A stretch of 64,000 bases of DNA from Lineolata rhizophorae (GCA_010093515.1 MU001671.1:1497204-1561203), one strand, 5' to 3'; positions 1-13,357 are shown, counted from the stretch's first letter. Program-made: numbers and translations. The notes: generated by a model from the letters alone, not told the origin.

Positions 1-238
1 ACTGAAGGCTGAAGGACCAATATGTGTGGCTCAAGGGCAAGAAATGATCGATGATGAGGAGCTATATGCGCAATGGCAGACCGAATTGGTCGAAGATGTC
101 CTCATGGAGGCCCCCGGCGCCAAGAAGAAAAGGCGATGTGGCAAATGTGGTACCTTAGGACACAACGCCAGGACGTGCCAGCAGGATTCTCCAGATGATC
201 AGCTTCAAAATGAGCCGGAGACCATTCAAATTGAGTAA
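1..238 (+). CDS. C-terminal end of a pogo/Tc1-like DDE transposase (partial, cut by window start)
   Basis: An open frame enters from the window edge and ends at TAA 236-238. It codes an acidic stretch, a KKKRR basic patch and one CCHC zinc knuckle (CGKCGTLGHNARTC) close to the stop. Fungal pogo-family transposases commonly end with such a knuckle after the DDE domain, which here would lie outside the window. No DDE residues can be seen, so this rests on the tail alone. A CCHC retroelement gag tail is the main alternative, but the short acidic extension after the knuckle and the stop fit pogo better. Whether the element is whole cannot be judged from this end. Confidence 0.55.
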   Translation, partial: LKAEGPICVAQGQEMIDDEELYAQWQTELVEDVLMEAPGAKKKRRCGKCGTLGHNARTCQQDSPDDQLQNEPETIQIE

Positions 239-528
239 GAATTGATGGTTCTATGATGAATTGGGATAGGATGATGGTGTTGAGTGGGTCATACGCTGAG
301 GGCGGGTCATACCCTGATAGGAACGGTTAATGTATCTTAAGTGATCTGGCCCGAAACTGTGTACCTCGAAGTGTCAAGATTACTTTCATTTTCCATGTCA
401 TAGTTACAAGCATGGAAAGTGTGCCATGTATCGACTTATGGTATAATATAGTTGTAAATTCTTTTAGTCTACGAGAGCACATCTATATGTTCTAAAGTGG
501 TCTAAGGTCCACAAAAGTTTTCAAAGCA
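239..528. other. Intergenic between transposase tail and alg10
   Basis: About 290 bp of AT-richer sequence with no gene. The 9-mer GGGTCATAC occurs twice (286-294 and 304-312) and could be a subterminal repeat of the transposon to the left, but no inverted terminal repeat can be paired from one end. Confidence 0.5.
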
Positions 529-2490
529 TCACCACATAAACCTCTGCACTTTGCCCGGCTCCTGTGGCCAGGAGAACCCCTTTTGCAAAAAGACAAACCC
601 CGTCACCATGTTCACGCACAAATGCCATGCCGTCTCCACCCACAGCCTGCGGTCATACTCAACCCACAAAGACGACTTCAGCACCTCGAACCAGCTCTCC
701 TCTCGCCGTTCCTTTCCTTTCCCACCCGGATTCTCCTCTACAACCGTCCTCGCCGTCGGAACATGCAGCCGCCACATTAGCCACGGCAAGATAAAGTACC
801 TCGGCTCAACCAGAGGCGCCGTGACAACGGATAGCGTCGTAGCCGCCAGCCAGACGACGACGAAGCTGACGTAGCACCCCTGGTCCTGCACGACGATCTG
901 GTCACGAGCGGCGTTCTCCGCAGCGGCGTCATCGTCTTTCTTCTCGACCGGAGGCGCGCTCTCATCGCCGCCTAGCGTCCGGGTCGCGAACCACCCGCAG
1001 AGGACGTAGACGGGGACCATGACGTAAGGGATGGTCCAGTGCCGGCGCAGGACGCGGAAGACGTAGAAGACGTAGTGGCGGTTGTCGGCGAGGGTGAAAG
1101 GGTGGATGATGGTGTTGTAGTGGACGGCTAGGAGTCCGAGCAGAGTGAAGATGCCTAGCACCGCTGCGCGGGGGAGATGGCGGATGGCGCATCCCTGCGT
1201 GGCGCGTTGAAAGCGAGCCATCTGGGGAAACGGCAGCTGGGCAACGATGGAAAAAATGGGGCCGATGCAGAGAGGGAAGGAGAAGAAGAGGATGTAAGGC
1301 CAGAGGTACAACATCTGCGGAAGATGGATCGTGGCAACGTGGTTCGATTTGTCGCCTTCATGAAGTTAGACGTAGGTTCAGGGGTGAACAGAAGGTCGAA
1401 GTACCTAAGACTACGCCGCCATTCCAGACAACAAAGGCGCCAAATGCAGCGAGAACGATGCTAGGGGCAATAATGCTACGTAGTACGGCTGGCAATTTCC
1501 GTAAAGCGACAATAACAATGGACTCGACGACTTTAAGATAATCTGGAGGGAATGAATTAGTACAGGCAATCCGAGCTTTCTAACTAACATGGCTACTAAC
1601 CTTCGATACTGGCATCGCTCACAGGGACATCGTACAGCACATTGTACGTCCACGATGCTCGTGCAACGGCTCCGAACGGAGCACTCTGAGGGATAGCGAT
1701 TGGCTTCAAGCCTCTCCGTGAACTCTTCAGGGTCGAGACGATAGCAAGCCCGGCGGGGAAGACGGCAACCCAAAAAACATTAGTCTGGCGGAAGAGAAGA
1801 GAGAAGAGACCAGTTGCAGTAAACACGAAGTTGAAAGCTACTGATGAGGCTTCAAAGGCCGCACTTTTTGATCGAATAAAGTAGTAATACGCGAGCAAAG
1901 TCACGCCGGTAGACGCAACGTCTGTATAATATAGCCCGGTGAAAAAGAACATCGGGGGAAAGAAGGAGATATTGACAACGGCATGGATAGAACGGAGAAT
2001 GCTTTGGATAGGGTCGGTGGCAGTGCTGGTTCCTCTGCGCTCCTTGATCGCGTGCAATACCAGGCCGCATACAAAAGCAGTCACGCAAAGTGCGATGCAA
2101 TTCGTAGCTCTGAGTGCTCGCACATCGCATTCCCCTACGCGAGAAAGCGCGTATGAAATCAAATAGCTAGAGGGATTAGTGACTGTCGATCTACTCGTGG
2201 AATGGGACAGCTCACAGGCCGGGCGGAGTAGTGATCTTGGGGTCCCATTGATCGAAACGCCCGGCACAATATGCCTGGGCCTGCCCGATGTGGAATACTT
2301 CATCCTAAGGCCTGATTAGAGGGCGCGCACACTGAACGTTCGGTGAGCGTACGAGGTACGGTTCGGGGGCGGCGCGGCAGGTCAGCCCGTGCCAGGCGCT
2401 GCAGGCGAAGGCTATCGCGGACGTGCTTGATAGCAAGCCCAGCCATACCACCGCCTGCCGGCGCGCACTGTTCCGCTGCGCCCAGTCCAT
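529..2490 (-). CDS. alg10: Alpha-1,2-glucosyltransferase Alg10 (Die2), ER membrane
   Basis: Adds the third, terminal alpha-1,2 glucose to the dolichol-linked Glc2Man9GlcNAc2 glycan in the ER lumen, the last step before N-glycan transfer. Five exons on the minus strand: 2353-2490, 2216-2304, 1601-2166, 1405-1542 and 529-1355 (introns 48, 49, 58 and 49 bp), giving 585 aa. The start ATG (2490) is followed by a hydrophobic anchor and PEPYL. Exon 2 reads [13 protein letters not shown] and [12 protein letters not shown], the family signature of the first luminal loop. Later motifs are [24 protein letters not shown], a short LGDKSNHV segment rebuilt across a splice, [10 protein letters not shown] and [14 protein letters not shown]. 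Many transmembrane segments are visible. The gene is divergent from psf2 with 195 bp between the starts. Confidence 0.95.
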
Positions 2491-2685
2491 TCTGTATCAC
2501 GATTGCATGGCGCACGCAAGGTCTACGACGGCGAGGAGGTCGAATACTTGCATCTGGGGAGTCGCGGCGGCTCCTCAGCGACACGTGCACACGCGGTTGG
2601 TCCAAGCGTCGCTAGCACCTCCCGTCTCGACCGACGCGCCGCACGTCGTCCCACACCTCGCAAGCTTCCCGCCCTCCAGGTCGCC
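2491..2685. promoter_or_regulatory. Shared divergent promoter of alg10 and psf2
   Basis: The start codons of alg10 (2490, minus) and psf2 (2686, plus) face away from each other across only 195 bp, so both promoters and 5' leaders must share this space. No TATA box is evident. Confidence 0.7.
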
Positions 2686-3575
2686 ATGGCGCTCCCGCTG
2701 CCGCGCGGCCTCACGCCCGCCGAGGTCGCCTTCACGTGCGAGATGGAGCTCGTCACCATCGTGCCGCGCCAGCGGCTCGAGGCCCTCGAACTGCTCGGAG
2801 TGAGTTAGACCCCGCCATCAGCCAGACGGCGCGCGCAGCAGCACCCGAGTATGTCTTTCTTCACCCGTCTTGCGCTGCCGCTTTGCGCGCGAGGTGGCTG
2901 ACTCGTCCCGAAACGGCAGGGCACCACGCCCGCGCTGGTGCCGCCGCGCCGCGCCAACGTCGCCCTCTGGCTCGCCCTCCTGCTCAAGCGCCAGCGCCGC
3001 GCCAACATCGTGCCGCCGCCCTGGCTGCTCCCGGCCTCGCTGTCGGCCGTGCTCGAGATGGAGACGAACCCGGCGGTCGAGGGCTTCGCGCCGACGCCGG
3101 CGGCGCCGCGCTCCGGCGGCGCGGCCGCGAGCCCGCCGTTCCTGCCGTCCTGCACCGCCGACGCGCCCCGCAACGCCCTGCCCTACCACTGGCTCGAGGT
3201 GGGCGAGATGCTGCTCGAGGCGGCGGCCGACGACTTCGACGACCCCGACGCTGTGCGCATGCTGCTGAAGGACCTGCACGAGGCGCGCGGCGCCAAGGTG
3301 CGCGCCGGCACCCAGCTGCTGGACGCCGGCGGGGTGTTCAAGCTGAACGGCGTGGGCGGCATGGAGGTCGCCGAGAGCAGAGGCTTCGTGGTCGGCGTGA
3401 TTGACGGGCTGAGGTGAGTGGATGCGTGCGAGCTTACCGGGTGAGAGAGAGAGAGAGCACTTGTTGACTTGCCCGTAGGAAAATAGGTGCATCGAGAGAG
3501 CAGGCACGCCGCGAGCAAGAGGAGGAGGAAGGCGGCATCGGCGGCGATGAGGGCGACGACGATATGGATCTCTGA
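2686..3575 (+). CDS. psf2: GINS complex subunit Psf2 (DNA replication)
   Basis: Subunit of the GINS tetramer, which joins Cdc45 and Mcm2-7 in the replicative helicase. Three exons: 2686-2799, 2920-3413 and 3479-3575, total 234 aa, introns 120 and 65 bp. Exon 1 gives the conserved start [16 protein letters not shown] and [13 protein letters not shown]. Exon 2 holds [28 protein letters not shown], the CTADAP...[13 protein letters not shown] block and GVGGMEV. The last exon is a short basic/acidic tail ending GDDDMDL. Both introns have GTGAGT donors. Intron 2 contains a (GA)n run at about 3443-3457. Length and motif order match the family. An open frame continues past the second donor for one codon only, so the third exon is needed. 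Confidence 0.95.
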
Positions 3576-5174
3576 GCTGATCTCACAGCTCGTCCGATGC
3601 GACGGGGAATAGCGTTGTTGAAACGCCGAGGCATCATGGCCAACCATGCTTCGCCCTGCGCTAGACGTTTCAAACGAAACACCGCCTCTCCACGTCTTGC
3701 GTCTCGAGCATGGTAAACTTGGCCCGTTGAGTCCTCAAGGATCAAGCTTTCTGGCCCCGCTCTGCCTGCTGGCCGAGTCTCTTCCTCGGCATATGTTTCG
3801 GCATGGATGCGGCCAGACAGTCGGCGGGAGCCTCGGCGGAGGCCGCGCACGGATTGTCAAGAGGGTCGAGCAGGTCGAAACATGATGTACAAGGCAAGAG
3901 TAGAACTGGCTTGGTTGACGCGGGGGCAAGATGCAGGTTTGAGCCCATCTGGCAACCAGGCGTGGATCGGCGGGGATGGAGGAGAAACTCAGGTACAGTT
4001 GCCCAACTTCTGATCATGTGCCTATCGCCAGATGCGCTGTCAGGAATGGGATCGGCGCAGTTGTACGACGCCATGATGTCGCCGGCTTGCCTTGGTTGGG
4101 TTCTGTATTGATAAAAGCAAACCTGGCAAGGTTGGTTGGGTCTAGAGCCTTGGAGGTAGGCTAGGTGAGGCAGTCACAGTGCATGTTCCTATCGACTCCG
4201 GCTTTGTGATCTTCAATAGCGCGGAATCTGCGTGCTACAATAGCAAGAAAAATCCATGTTGGGCATATCAAACGCCAAAAAGCAAGGTTCGCGACGATCA
4301 CCTTTCTCTGTGCCTCGAACCTTGACTCGCGTTGCTCAATAATGAGGCCATTCTTACATTTTTGATGTTACCCTTTGAGTTTTTCTAGCCTCGTGCTTCG
4401 ATATTAACCAAGCTCAGCGCTATTGAAAGTGCGCAAATTGCAAGTATCGCAAAATATTGCGATCAAGCGATTTCCCCTCCCACGCGTCCCAAAGGACCCA
4501 ACTGTTTCACGGCTAGGGCTTTTCGGAGCAATCCGCCAGTATCTACATAGCCTCACGAGCCTAAACCATCTTGGTGGGTCCAACCAGGCTCGACTCCTCG
4601 AGAGCTGCGATTCCTGCCCGATGAAGAAACAACCACAATCCTAGACGCATGTACTCCACACGCTACAGCGCGGCCATGCAAGCCTCCCGCTGCCAGTTGC
4701 AAAGACAAGGCCACGCTTGCGGGGGAAGTGCAACCCAACCTCAAAAGAGCGTTGACGAAAAGCACCGAGCGAGTCCCCGAAAGGGGAAGAAGCCGCCGGC
4801 CGCGGCTCCTCGCGCTAGCCAACGACAAACGGCGCGCCGGCTTGCGCAACGGTGCCGGTGTCGTTGATGCCGTGTGACGGTGCACTTGCAGCGGTCGAGC
4901 GCGACACTAACGGTCTTGAACGAAGGTCCCTCGGCCCGCCGCATCTGGACGGTCTCCCGACGGGAAGATTTTTTCGGCGTGGGCTTTTGCAGCAAAGCAC
5001 GACTTGTTGGGGGTTAGCACGGCGGTACGTCAGACCTGATATGCGCAAACTTTGGTGAAGAACACACCACCCGACGGTCAGCCTGTTACATAAGAACCCT
5101 CGGCCCATGAGCCCCCCCAACCACCCTCGTCCCACGGCGAGACACTCCTCCCACGCACGGGCGCGGCGGGGCAG

Positions 5175-5210
5175 GGGGACCGAGGGGACCGAGGGGACCG
5201 AGGGGACCGA
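5175..5210. repeat. Tandem repeat, GGGGACCGA x4
   Basis: Four exact 9-bp units in a row. Each unit contains GGGG on this strand (CCCC on the other), resembling the C4T stress-response element core only loosely. It is not within a recognised gene. Confidence 0.9.
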
Positions 5211-8200
5211 TTGTGTGCTTCCGGCGGGTCACAGCGGATCACAAGAGCGGGCCGCGAGAGCGGCCGCGCTCCGAACAAGCAGCGGGCCGGGAATGACGCT
5301 CACAAAGGGCCGGACGAGGATCGCCCATTCCCCCCACCCCTTCAATCAGCGCAAACGCAACGAGAAGCAGGACACATATCGTCCCGATCCCGCGAGTATC
5401 AAGCGGATCATACTACGTACTCTCGCCGATACGGGGCGTCTCTGGGTCCCCGCTGAAGAAGTCCTTTGATGCCCAAAGGGGACCCGCAAAAAAAGAGCGC
5501 GTCAAAGAGTCCCGCCGCTGATGAATGCCGTGGGACGACTACGTACCCCGGCCGCTGGGGGATTTTCGGCGCTGCGACAGGGTCTCGGGTCGGTCGAAAG
5601 CTCTGGATCTGGAGTGAGGCGGCGGAGGGACTCGCGGGAGGCGGAACGCGACGAGGGCGTCGCGAGTCATCCGCGTCCCCCTGGTGAGAATCGCAACCGG
5701 AGTTGGAGCGGGCCGTGGTGGAATAGAAGCTTAGACACGGCGGGGTCCCCCCAAAGTGGGCTATGAAGCTCTACGCAGGGAAGCCGGCGAGTCAGCGAAT
5801 GGGAAGTGGTACTAGAATGGCCCGTCCATGATGGCTGCTCTAGGAAGTCGGACATGGACCGTTGCAATCAAACATTACCGCGTCGGGACAAGAACGCAGA
5901 CTTGGACGCTGATCGACAGGGGTGGCCGGAAAAGACGTTGCTCGGTTGGAGGACTTTGGCTGGGGAGCCCAGGCCGCTTCGAGAGCAAAAGAAAAAGAGA
6001 CTCAGAGTTTACCTCGACGCTTGCCCGGATCCCTTGTTTGCGCCATGCCGGACAGGGCACAGTGGTGAGGCTTGTGTAGACCCACTTGAAGCATCCCGCG
6101 AGTCAGGTTTGCGTTGAGACCTTCCGTCCCGATAATGCGCGGATCTGCGAGTTGCGGCAACATCCTGTCAACGCGTGGGACTCACGAAGAAGAAGGATAA
6201 AGAAAACCGGTCGTCCGTTGTACCATTCACTGATGGTGGGAAGTTGTCATTCTGGAAAGGGGCTCTGCGACGCGGTTCCTCGCTGGCTTGACGAATCCGG
6301 GTACAAGGACGAAGGTGCCGGGATGTCGGCGGGGAAAAAGCCGTTAGGCCTGAAGCTTAGTCTGGACGCTTTATCGATCTTGCGAAGTGAGAGGAACCCG
6401 GCGGCATGGGTAGGTTCCTGTCGGCATCCTTCCCGCGGGACTCGACGTCCTGAGTCGGGAACGTGAGGGACAGGGGGGCCAGCAGGCACCTACCTTTTCT
6501 TGTCAGTAAGACCCTATATCAACCCTTCGCTATAACCTCGTGGTTGCACTGCTAAAGTGGTCCGGTAGCGAAGTTCCGCGCCGTCAAAGTCACCCAACAC
6601 TTTCGGTCTTGCCATGAAGTTCGGCCGGCGTATTAAAAGGTGAAAATGCTGATCTTGCCGTAGAGAGACCACGCCGAAAGTGGACGTGCGACGGTTAAGG
6701 TTGGCTTGGCCTTCGTCCCCGAAAACTCTCAGGTCTGAGCTCTCAACTCTGGGCAGCGGAATGGTAGCACATACGCCTCGCCTTGCCCGATAACTTCCCA
6801 ACAAGCAAGGAAAAGCAGCAATTAACGATTGTGCAAAATCAGGCACTGCACAACGCAATTGTGCGATCAAGAAAAGAATTAAAGCAAAAAAAGCAACACC
6901 CGGGTTTGAGACGTTCAAGCAATGTGTTTTGACGCATGAAGGCCTTTTTTTGGACCTGCAGCGTTGTAGACCCTGCCATTAAGGAGCGCCTCTTAAGCTA
7001 GTGTCCAATCTCGACGCGTTCGAAAAATAAAAACAAAAGACCAACGGGGTGGGCGGCCATGCGTTTCGCACCGGCATAGGATACGAGCTATTGCTTCGGA
7101 CGGCAGTCACCGTTGGCAGCCAACGTCATGCACGTGTCGACGTTGCTGCTCCCGCTCGTGAGAGGGCTGAAAGAGGCGCGACGATGTCGGCGTCCCATCT
7201 TGCGTCAGCGCACATGCCGCGACTCCGACCATCGGACCTTGGCTTTTCCCCCTGCGAAGCCGCCTCCCCCGACGCCAAAGCGACGCGTCTTCGCCGCGCG
7301 CCGCCGCGCTCAGCGCTGAGCTAGATCGACGCGAGGATGAGATCCACCCCCGAGCCCGCCCGTTTCGTATGTAAGCACCCAAAAAGCTCGCGCCCCGCCG
7401 CCCTCACGATTCAAACATGACCGATCGCATCCTCAACCCCCCGAACCCGAAAATCCGATGGCGAGACTAGGCAAACCTACGTATGTACGGTCTCGAACTC
7501 CCAAAACCCAAAGCAAGAATTCCCCACCTCCTCGGTCGGCGCTCCTCGACATCCGAAACAGCAATGAGACCGCAGCGCATGGCAGACCTAGCGTGCACCG
7601 CGGTGCCTAGCGCGCGCGGTGCGGACGGGCGCCCGCAGACCCGACCCGGCGGGTGGACCTGGGGCACCAGAGGGGGGGGGGGCGGCTTGGCGCGCGGGCC
7701 AATATTGCGGGCTCCCCTTTTTTTTTTTTTTGGTGGCGGCGGCGTGGGGTGCGCGGCGCGCCGATTGGGCCGGGCGTGGTGCAAGCCCCGCGAAAAGAAA
7801 GAAAGAAAGAAAGAAAAAAAGGACTTTAGGTCTTGGCCTGTGATGGTTGGGTAGGGTTTGTGGTTGTTCGGAGGAGTTGGTGATAACGATGGGGATACGT
7901 GTGGTCGTGATGTTGTGACGTGGTGATGGGAGCGATCTGTGGGCGGACGCCCGCCCGCCATGGACCCATGGTTGGCCGGAATTGGAGTGAAGTCGGGTTT
8001 GAATCTCAACTCAATAAGCTCGCGTGATGCCGACGGTCGCCCACCGGACGCACGCTTTTTGCTTTCGACGTGCTGTCACATGCGTTCAACTGTTGTGCTC
8101 TCCAGAACGGAACGCTCGGTGGCATCAATTGATCGGCCCCGGCGCGCCTCTTCCGGCACTTGGGACACACGGTCGATACTCTTTGCGGCACGGAGGGTGG

Positions 8201-10510
8201 ACGGACTTCGGCGTATCCCCGCCATCACTCGCAGCGTAATGATGCTCGGCGCCCAAAAAGTGAGCGATCCAGGAACGAGCGATCTGGGGACCCGCGGTTG
8301 AGCTCGGCCGGGAAGGGCCGGGGCAAGAAGCCCGACGCTATCAGATCAAGATCCACGGAACAGCCCCGCCAGGCCCGTCGTCAGCAGCACCCGGTCGAAC
8401 CACCCTCGCTGCCGTCCTGCACGAGACGCCATGGCATCGCGTCACTTTCGCGTCTCGCGCTGCATTGAGCCATGTCGAGCTACAGTCGGATCACTTTTGC
8501 GCGGGCCAACGCGATTAGAGCAATGGCGAAAGGATTCGCCCTTTTCGCGCCCTCGCAGTAGCTGCTGGCCAGCCCCGTCTCGCAAAAGGAAAAACTCTCC
8601 TATAAGCACCGTCCTAAGCGAAAGCGCGCCTCGTGTACGGCTGTATGTATGTAGCCCGGCATCTCGCTCCCGCCTTCGCTTGACCCTTTTTCTCGTAGTA
8701 AGCAGTTCCAATTTCCCGACTGCCCGGAGCGTCGGATGAGGAGCTGCGCTACGCGGCGCCCAAAGTCAACCTAAGTGGGCCACTTCCTGCACGCCCTACG
8801 TTCCTCGGGGCCGTCCGCGTAGAGAGTCCCCTTTCTGCGGGCTGGAAGAATCGGAGTCTGCTATGAATATCTTCGCCGCGCGCGGGGAGGCTGGCGCCAA
8901 GCAGCGCCACGCAGATGCCCACATTGCATTTTTTTTTTCTCACTCATACGACGGTCGGCCGGGGGGGAGGGGAAGGGGGGAGGGCGTGCGATAACGGGGA
9001 AGGGTTGAGGCAGAGGCGTTGAGGCGTTGAGGCGTCGGGCCGCCGTCAGAAGATTCGCGTACATAGGGTAAGGGTCGCAGGAACGAGATTGAATGTTCCC
9101 GCCGGTTCAAATGACGGCCCTGCACATGTATCCCAAGATACCGGAGGCGAAATGCGGAGACGAGAAATTGGTGTCGACCGTGATATCGATATCACGTATC
9201 GGATACCAGGCCGCAACGGGGAGCGAAGCAAAGATCCAACCCGCGTCCGGATAGCCGGCGAAAAGGGCTAGGCTCCGCCGTAAAGCCACGCTCGCGTGCC
9301 TCCGCTTGTTGTTGAGTTCTCGGCTGCAAAGCCACAGCGACGCCAGATGTTGTCCCGCTGCGTGCAGCAGGGTCCTGTGTAACATTTGTGGGAAAAGAGA
9401 CTAGGTAAGCCTACGTTACGCAGACTGAATGCGAGAGCTGCCCATCACAGCGCCATTGTTACATACGTAGTACATGGCGCGCGATTGACGCTTGACAGCC
9501 AGAGCACGTGAGAAGATATGTGTTGCCCAAAGTTCCACCCCGGCTGCTGTGAGGATGCGATTATCGTGCATATGCAAGGCGCTGCATATGAAGTGGGTCA
9601 CGGGCTGTGGGCGGGACCACGTTCCAGCGCCGCCGCGACTGCTTGCGAACGGTGCTGCTTCAGGCCACCAACGAGCAACTGATGAGGCGGTGGCAATGCC
9701 GTTTTCCCTCTCGTCCGCTCTTGCGTCGGACCGAATGAAGACGGTGATTCCATTCCCGTACGATGTTGCGAGGGCGAATTGCTACGGGACTGTTAGGAAC
9801 CAACGCCGTTCCAAGCCGTTCCGATTTCAGCACGATTATAGCAACAGTTGGAATCTGAAACCAACAAAATCTCGTCCAAAGCCATCTCATCACGCAGGAT
9901 TCAAGCCTCCCAACGTGATTTCCAACCAACGCTTGAAAAGCACGAGAAGGTTATGCTCGCTCGGAAGAGTGCTTGCGAACTACTAAAGAAAAGAAAAGAA
10001 AGAATTGGCATGAAGGCATTCCCTCGCCGGGCAGACTAGAGAAAACGGGCCTTCTTGGCAGAACGCGCTGGAAGTGACGCGGCGTGACAATACTGAGGCA
10101 GACTCACCCGCACTAGACGTTAACGTCGTTAAGGACCTGCGTGGGCGGATGCGTTCGACAAGCCCTAACTGCATGACTGTCACCCACGCAACGACTCGGC
10201 ACATCCACGGGGGCCCCTGCTCAAGCTTTTTCGCTCTTGCGGGGCCCACACACGAGAGGGATGTGTCGTTGCGACGGCTGTCACAGTGATAACTGCGGGA
10301 GCTAAGCCGCAACGAAAAAGCAAAGCAGGAAGCCTTTCTCGCCACGGACGGCTTTAGCAACCGCCTTGCGCGCTCCTCAGTGGCTGGATCCGACGCAATT
10401 TTCCTTCCCGCTCGCCATTCCCGTTGCCGTGCCGCGCTCGCGCGGCCCGTCCTATAGTGAGTCTAGCGGCCGGAAATGGAGGGGTGGGGAAGGGAAGCGA
10501 GGTAAAGGAA

Positions 10511-10514
<4 letters not shown>

Positions 10515-10547
<33 letters not shown>
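10515..10547. repeat. (AG)n microsatellite
   Basis: About 16 uninterrupted AG dinucleotides in the non-coding region upstream of the Ras-GEF. Confidence 0.95.
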
Positions 10548-10551
<4 letters not shown>

Positions 10552-13354
10552 TCCTGGACGAATGACGGTGCGCCAAAATCTTCCGACTCGGCGGTGCCTG
10601 AACCTGGCGGCCAGACGTCTAGAATTGGGCCGCGTTTCAGATCTGGGCCGGCAAGCGGAGCGCAGATCGAGGGCCTAAGGCCAAGAGCCGTCAACGGAAC
10701 AGGCGTGCAGCGGGAACCTACGTAGTACCAGAACAACGGATGACGTCCATGGTGCGGACAGGAAAGACCGAAAGCAAAAGGAACTGAAGGCGGATAGCAC
10801 ATAGAATGTACGAGTTTCGGAGAGTGTGACTAGTAGGCGGCCAGCACGGCTGGCAGGCGGAGGAGACGGGCCCGAGGCAGTGGCTCGTTGATGATGGGCG
10901 TGCAGCAGCTCGCAGCGGGGGCTTTTTGGCTTCTCTTCGCCGCTGCGGACGGGCGTCCCGGCCGCGCACTAGCTTGCCGTGGGCATTTGCTGCTTGGTTA
11001 CACAGGGCCTCTCATTTTCATTTTCTTTTTTTTCCGGTTTCTTTTTTTCTTTGGCTTCCCCGCTCAGCGGCCGCCGCTGTGGCATTGGGGTTGTAGTGAG
11101 TCCCCACCGAGTGGCACGCTACTGGCACGGCGGCGCGCACGGTACGGAGCGTGCTCGCAGACGTCGTCGCTGCTGGGGCCGCGAGAGCGGCCGCACACGA
11201 ACAGATTCTGACGTCGGGATGCCAACCCACGCTCCGGTATATGCCGTCCCCGGCAAACGGCCTGCGCTCCTCGAAAAGCCCGCACGGCGTTACCTAACGG
11301 CAGGCCGGGGGAGGCAGGGGAGCGGACTGCCGGGCCGGGGCGCGGGCTGGGAGGGCAGAGGGCCATGTCTCCGCGTCGCGGCGGCAGGGGCCGGGGTCGC
11401 TCTCGAGCCAAGCCAGGCGGCGGCCGGGGAGCTGCAGGCCGCGGGCTGCAGCTCGCCTCGGGGCACTCGGGTCTCGGACGGGATCGTGCGGGCGAAGCCC
11501 TCGCCCGACGGCGCGCGACGGCGCCGCGAGCTTGCCTGCGCTGCTGGGACCGCTTCGCAAAAGGCCCGCCGGCGAGGCCTTGGGCGGCGGCCCGGGCAAG
11601 CGCGAAGAGGGCGGCGAGGCGAGGACGGCTGCGCCGGCGGGAAATAAAGCAAACGAACCCTCGACCCTTTTTGCCAATTGCCTGTTTGCCAATTGCCAGC
11701 TCCACAACCGAAAAAAAAAAAAGATAGAAAAAAAAGGGACGGGCGGGCCGACGCACGATGACCTACCCGAAACGGCGCCGCAAAACGAATTGCTACAGGC
11801 TGATTGGAGGCGCCGTGGGAGAAACATACGGCCTAATTTGCCCGCGGCCGCAGCCCTGGGCAACGGGCGCAGCGCAGCCGGGGCGGCAGAAGGCGATCTG
11901 CAGCAGTCGAACGGCCGACGTCGAGGGGCAGTCGAGGGGCAAGGCGACGGCCGGCGAAACCGCACCGCGCAGCAGGTGTCGCTGCTTGCAGCAAGCGGCC
12001 TGGCGTCGTTGCGGCCGGCCGCGAGGCGCGTCGCTTGGCGCAGCCCGGCGCGGGCCTCTCGGCGCGGCGTCGACCTCCTGCGATGCTCCGTATGTACATC
12101 GCTGCCGTGGCAGTATGTAGCCCCATGCCTAGTGCCCCGGACCGCTCTGCCTGCCTCGAGAACGGCCGCGCTCTTGTTGATCCCCAACATGCCACCAAGC
12201 GCAAAAGCTAAACACAAGCTCGTGCGGCCCGACGCCCGGGCCTCGACGCCCGGGTCCCATATACACCAGCGCCCTCTCTTGCCCCGTGCCATGCCGTTTG
12301 TGGTGTTTTTGCGCGTACGAGCTCTGGTTTGTGACCGTGGCCGGCTCCTCCGCTGGTCGTCGCCGTGTGAAAACAGCACGTCCTCCTCCACGCCCGGCCC
12401 GATTGGCGTCTCGACTTCTCGCGGGGGCGTGTTGCGTGCGCTTAATTACCCTCATCTTGTTCGTTCGCCTGCGCGCACCTGCACCCCAGCTTTTCCCGCT
12501 CCCCTCGAGACCGGCACCGCAGGCTTCGCCGGGGCCCTTGCTGCCTCTGCCTCCCTTTCCGCTCCCCTCGACTCAACGCCCGCTCCTCGGGCGGGAAACA
12601 CCCCGGCCGCTCGTGGGGAGACCCGAAGGCACGAAAGACTTCGTCTCGCCAGGTCCGCATTGAAAGTTTATTTCCCAAAGGAATCGCCCTGCTCCGCGAG
12701 TCCGTGTCAACTCGTCGGCCGTCCGCGGGCCCGCCCAGAACGCGGCCAACGACTCGCCGCATAGCGCGCCACGCAGCCCGGCCAGGTCCAGCTCGAAACC
12801 ACAACACAGGGTCCGCCTCGGCCTCGCGCCGCCACACGCCCGGCTCCCACGTCAGGGTGTGGAAATCGAAGGGCGAGGAAGGCCGCCGGAACAGCCTTCG
12901 GCCGCGGCGCCACCCATCCGCCTCCGACTTTCTTTTCTTTTCATTTCCCTTTTCGCCTATTTGGCAGGAAAAGACGTTTGCCGGGTTGCGCGCAAGTGCC
13001 AGCAGGGGCCCCCGTCGTTTTTGAGACGTGCGCTGCCGGGCCCCGGGGTCGACGGGGAACATACTCCTGCAGGTAGGTATGGGCCGGCTACCTAGCACCG
13101 GGATGGCGACGGCTGCATTCTTGAGCACAACAGTATACGTACTAGGCCAACCGCGCGCACGCCGCCACCGGATGCTGTTGTGCATTCCTCTCGATCCCCC
13201 ACCACAAACACAACCCAACCGACCGCACGCGCATAACAACGCTGACAATTATCTGTTTACGGCGACATAGACGAATTGCTCCTCCGGTCGCTTCTTCTTT
13301 TCACTTCGAATCGCAATTGAGGGATTCTGTGGGCCCATCGTCTTCGTTGCCCGG

Positions 13355-13357
<3 letters not shown>

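Noticed and set aside
2736-3507. Long frames on both strands over psf2
   Set aside because: They are shadows of the GC-rich psf2 coding frame, which alone carries the GINS motifs.
6514-6918. 134-codon minus-strand frame with a hydrophobic start
   Set aside because: It has a hydrophobic N-terminal stretch (GVAFFALILFLIAQLRC) but the rest is irregular and lacks any family pattern or splice partners.
11294-12764. Two long opposing frames (365 codons minus, 410 codons plus)
   Set aside because: They overlap on opposite strands, are rich in Arg/Ala/Pro/Gly as expected from GC-rich non-coding DNA, and show no motif or plausible start context.
12442-13248. 268-codon minus-strand frame upstream of the Ras-GEF
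   Set aside because: Low-complexity, GC-driven composition with no recognisable domain; it overlaps the probable promoter/leader.
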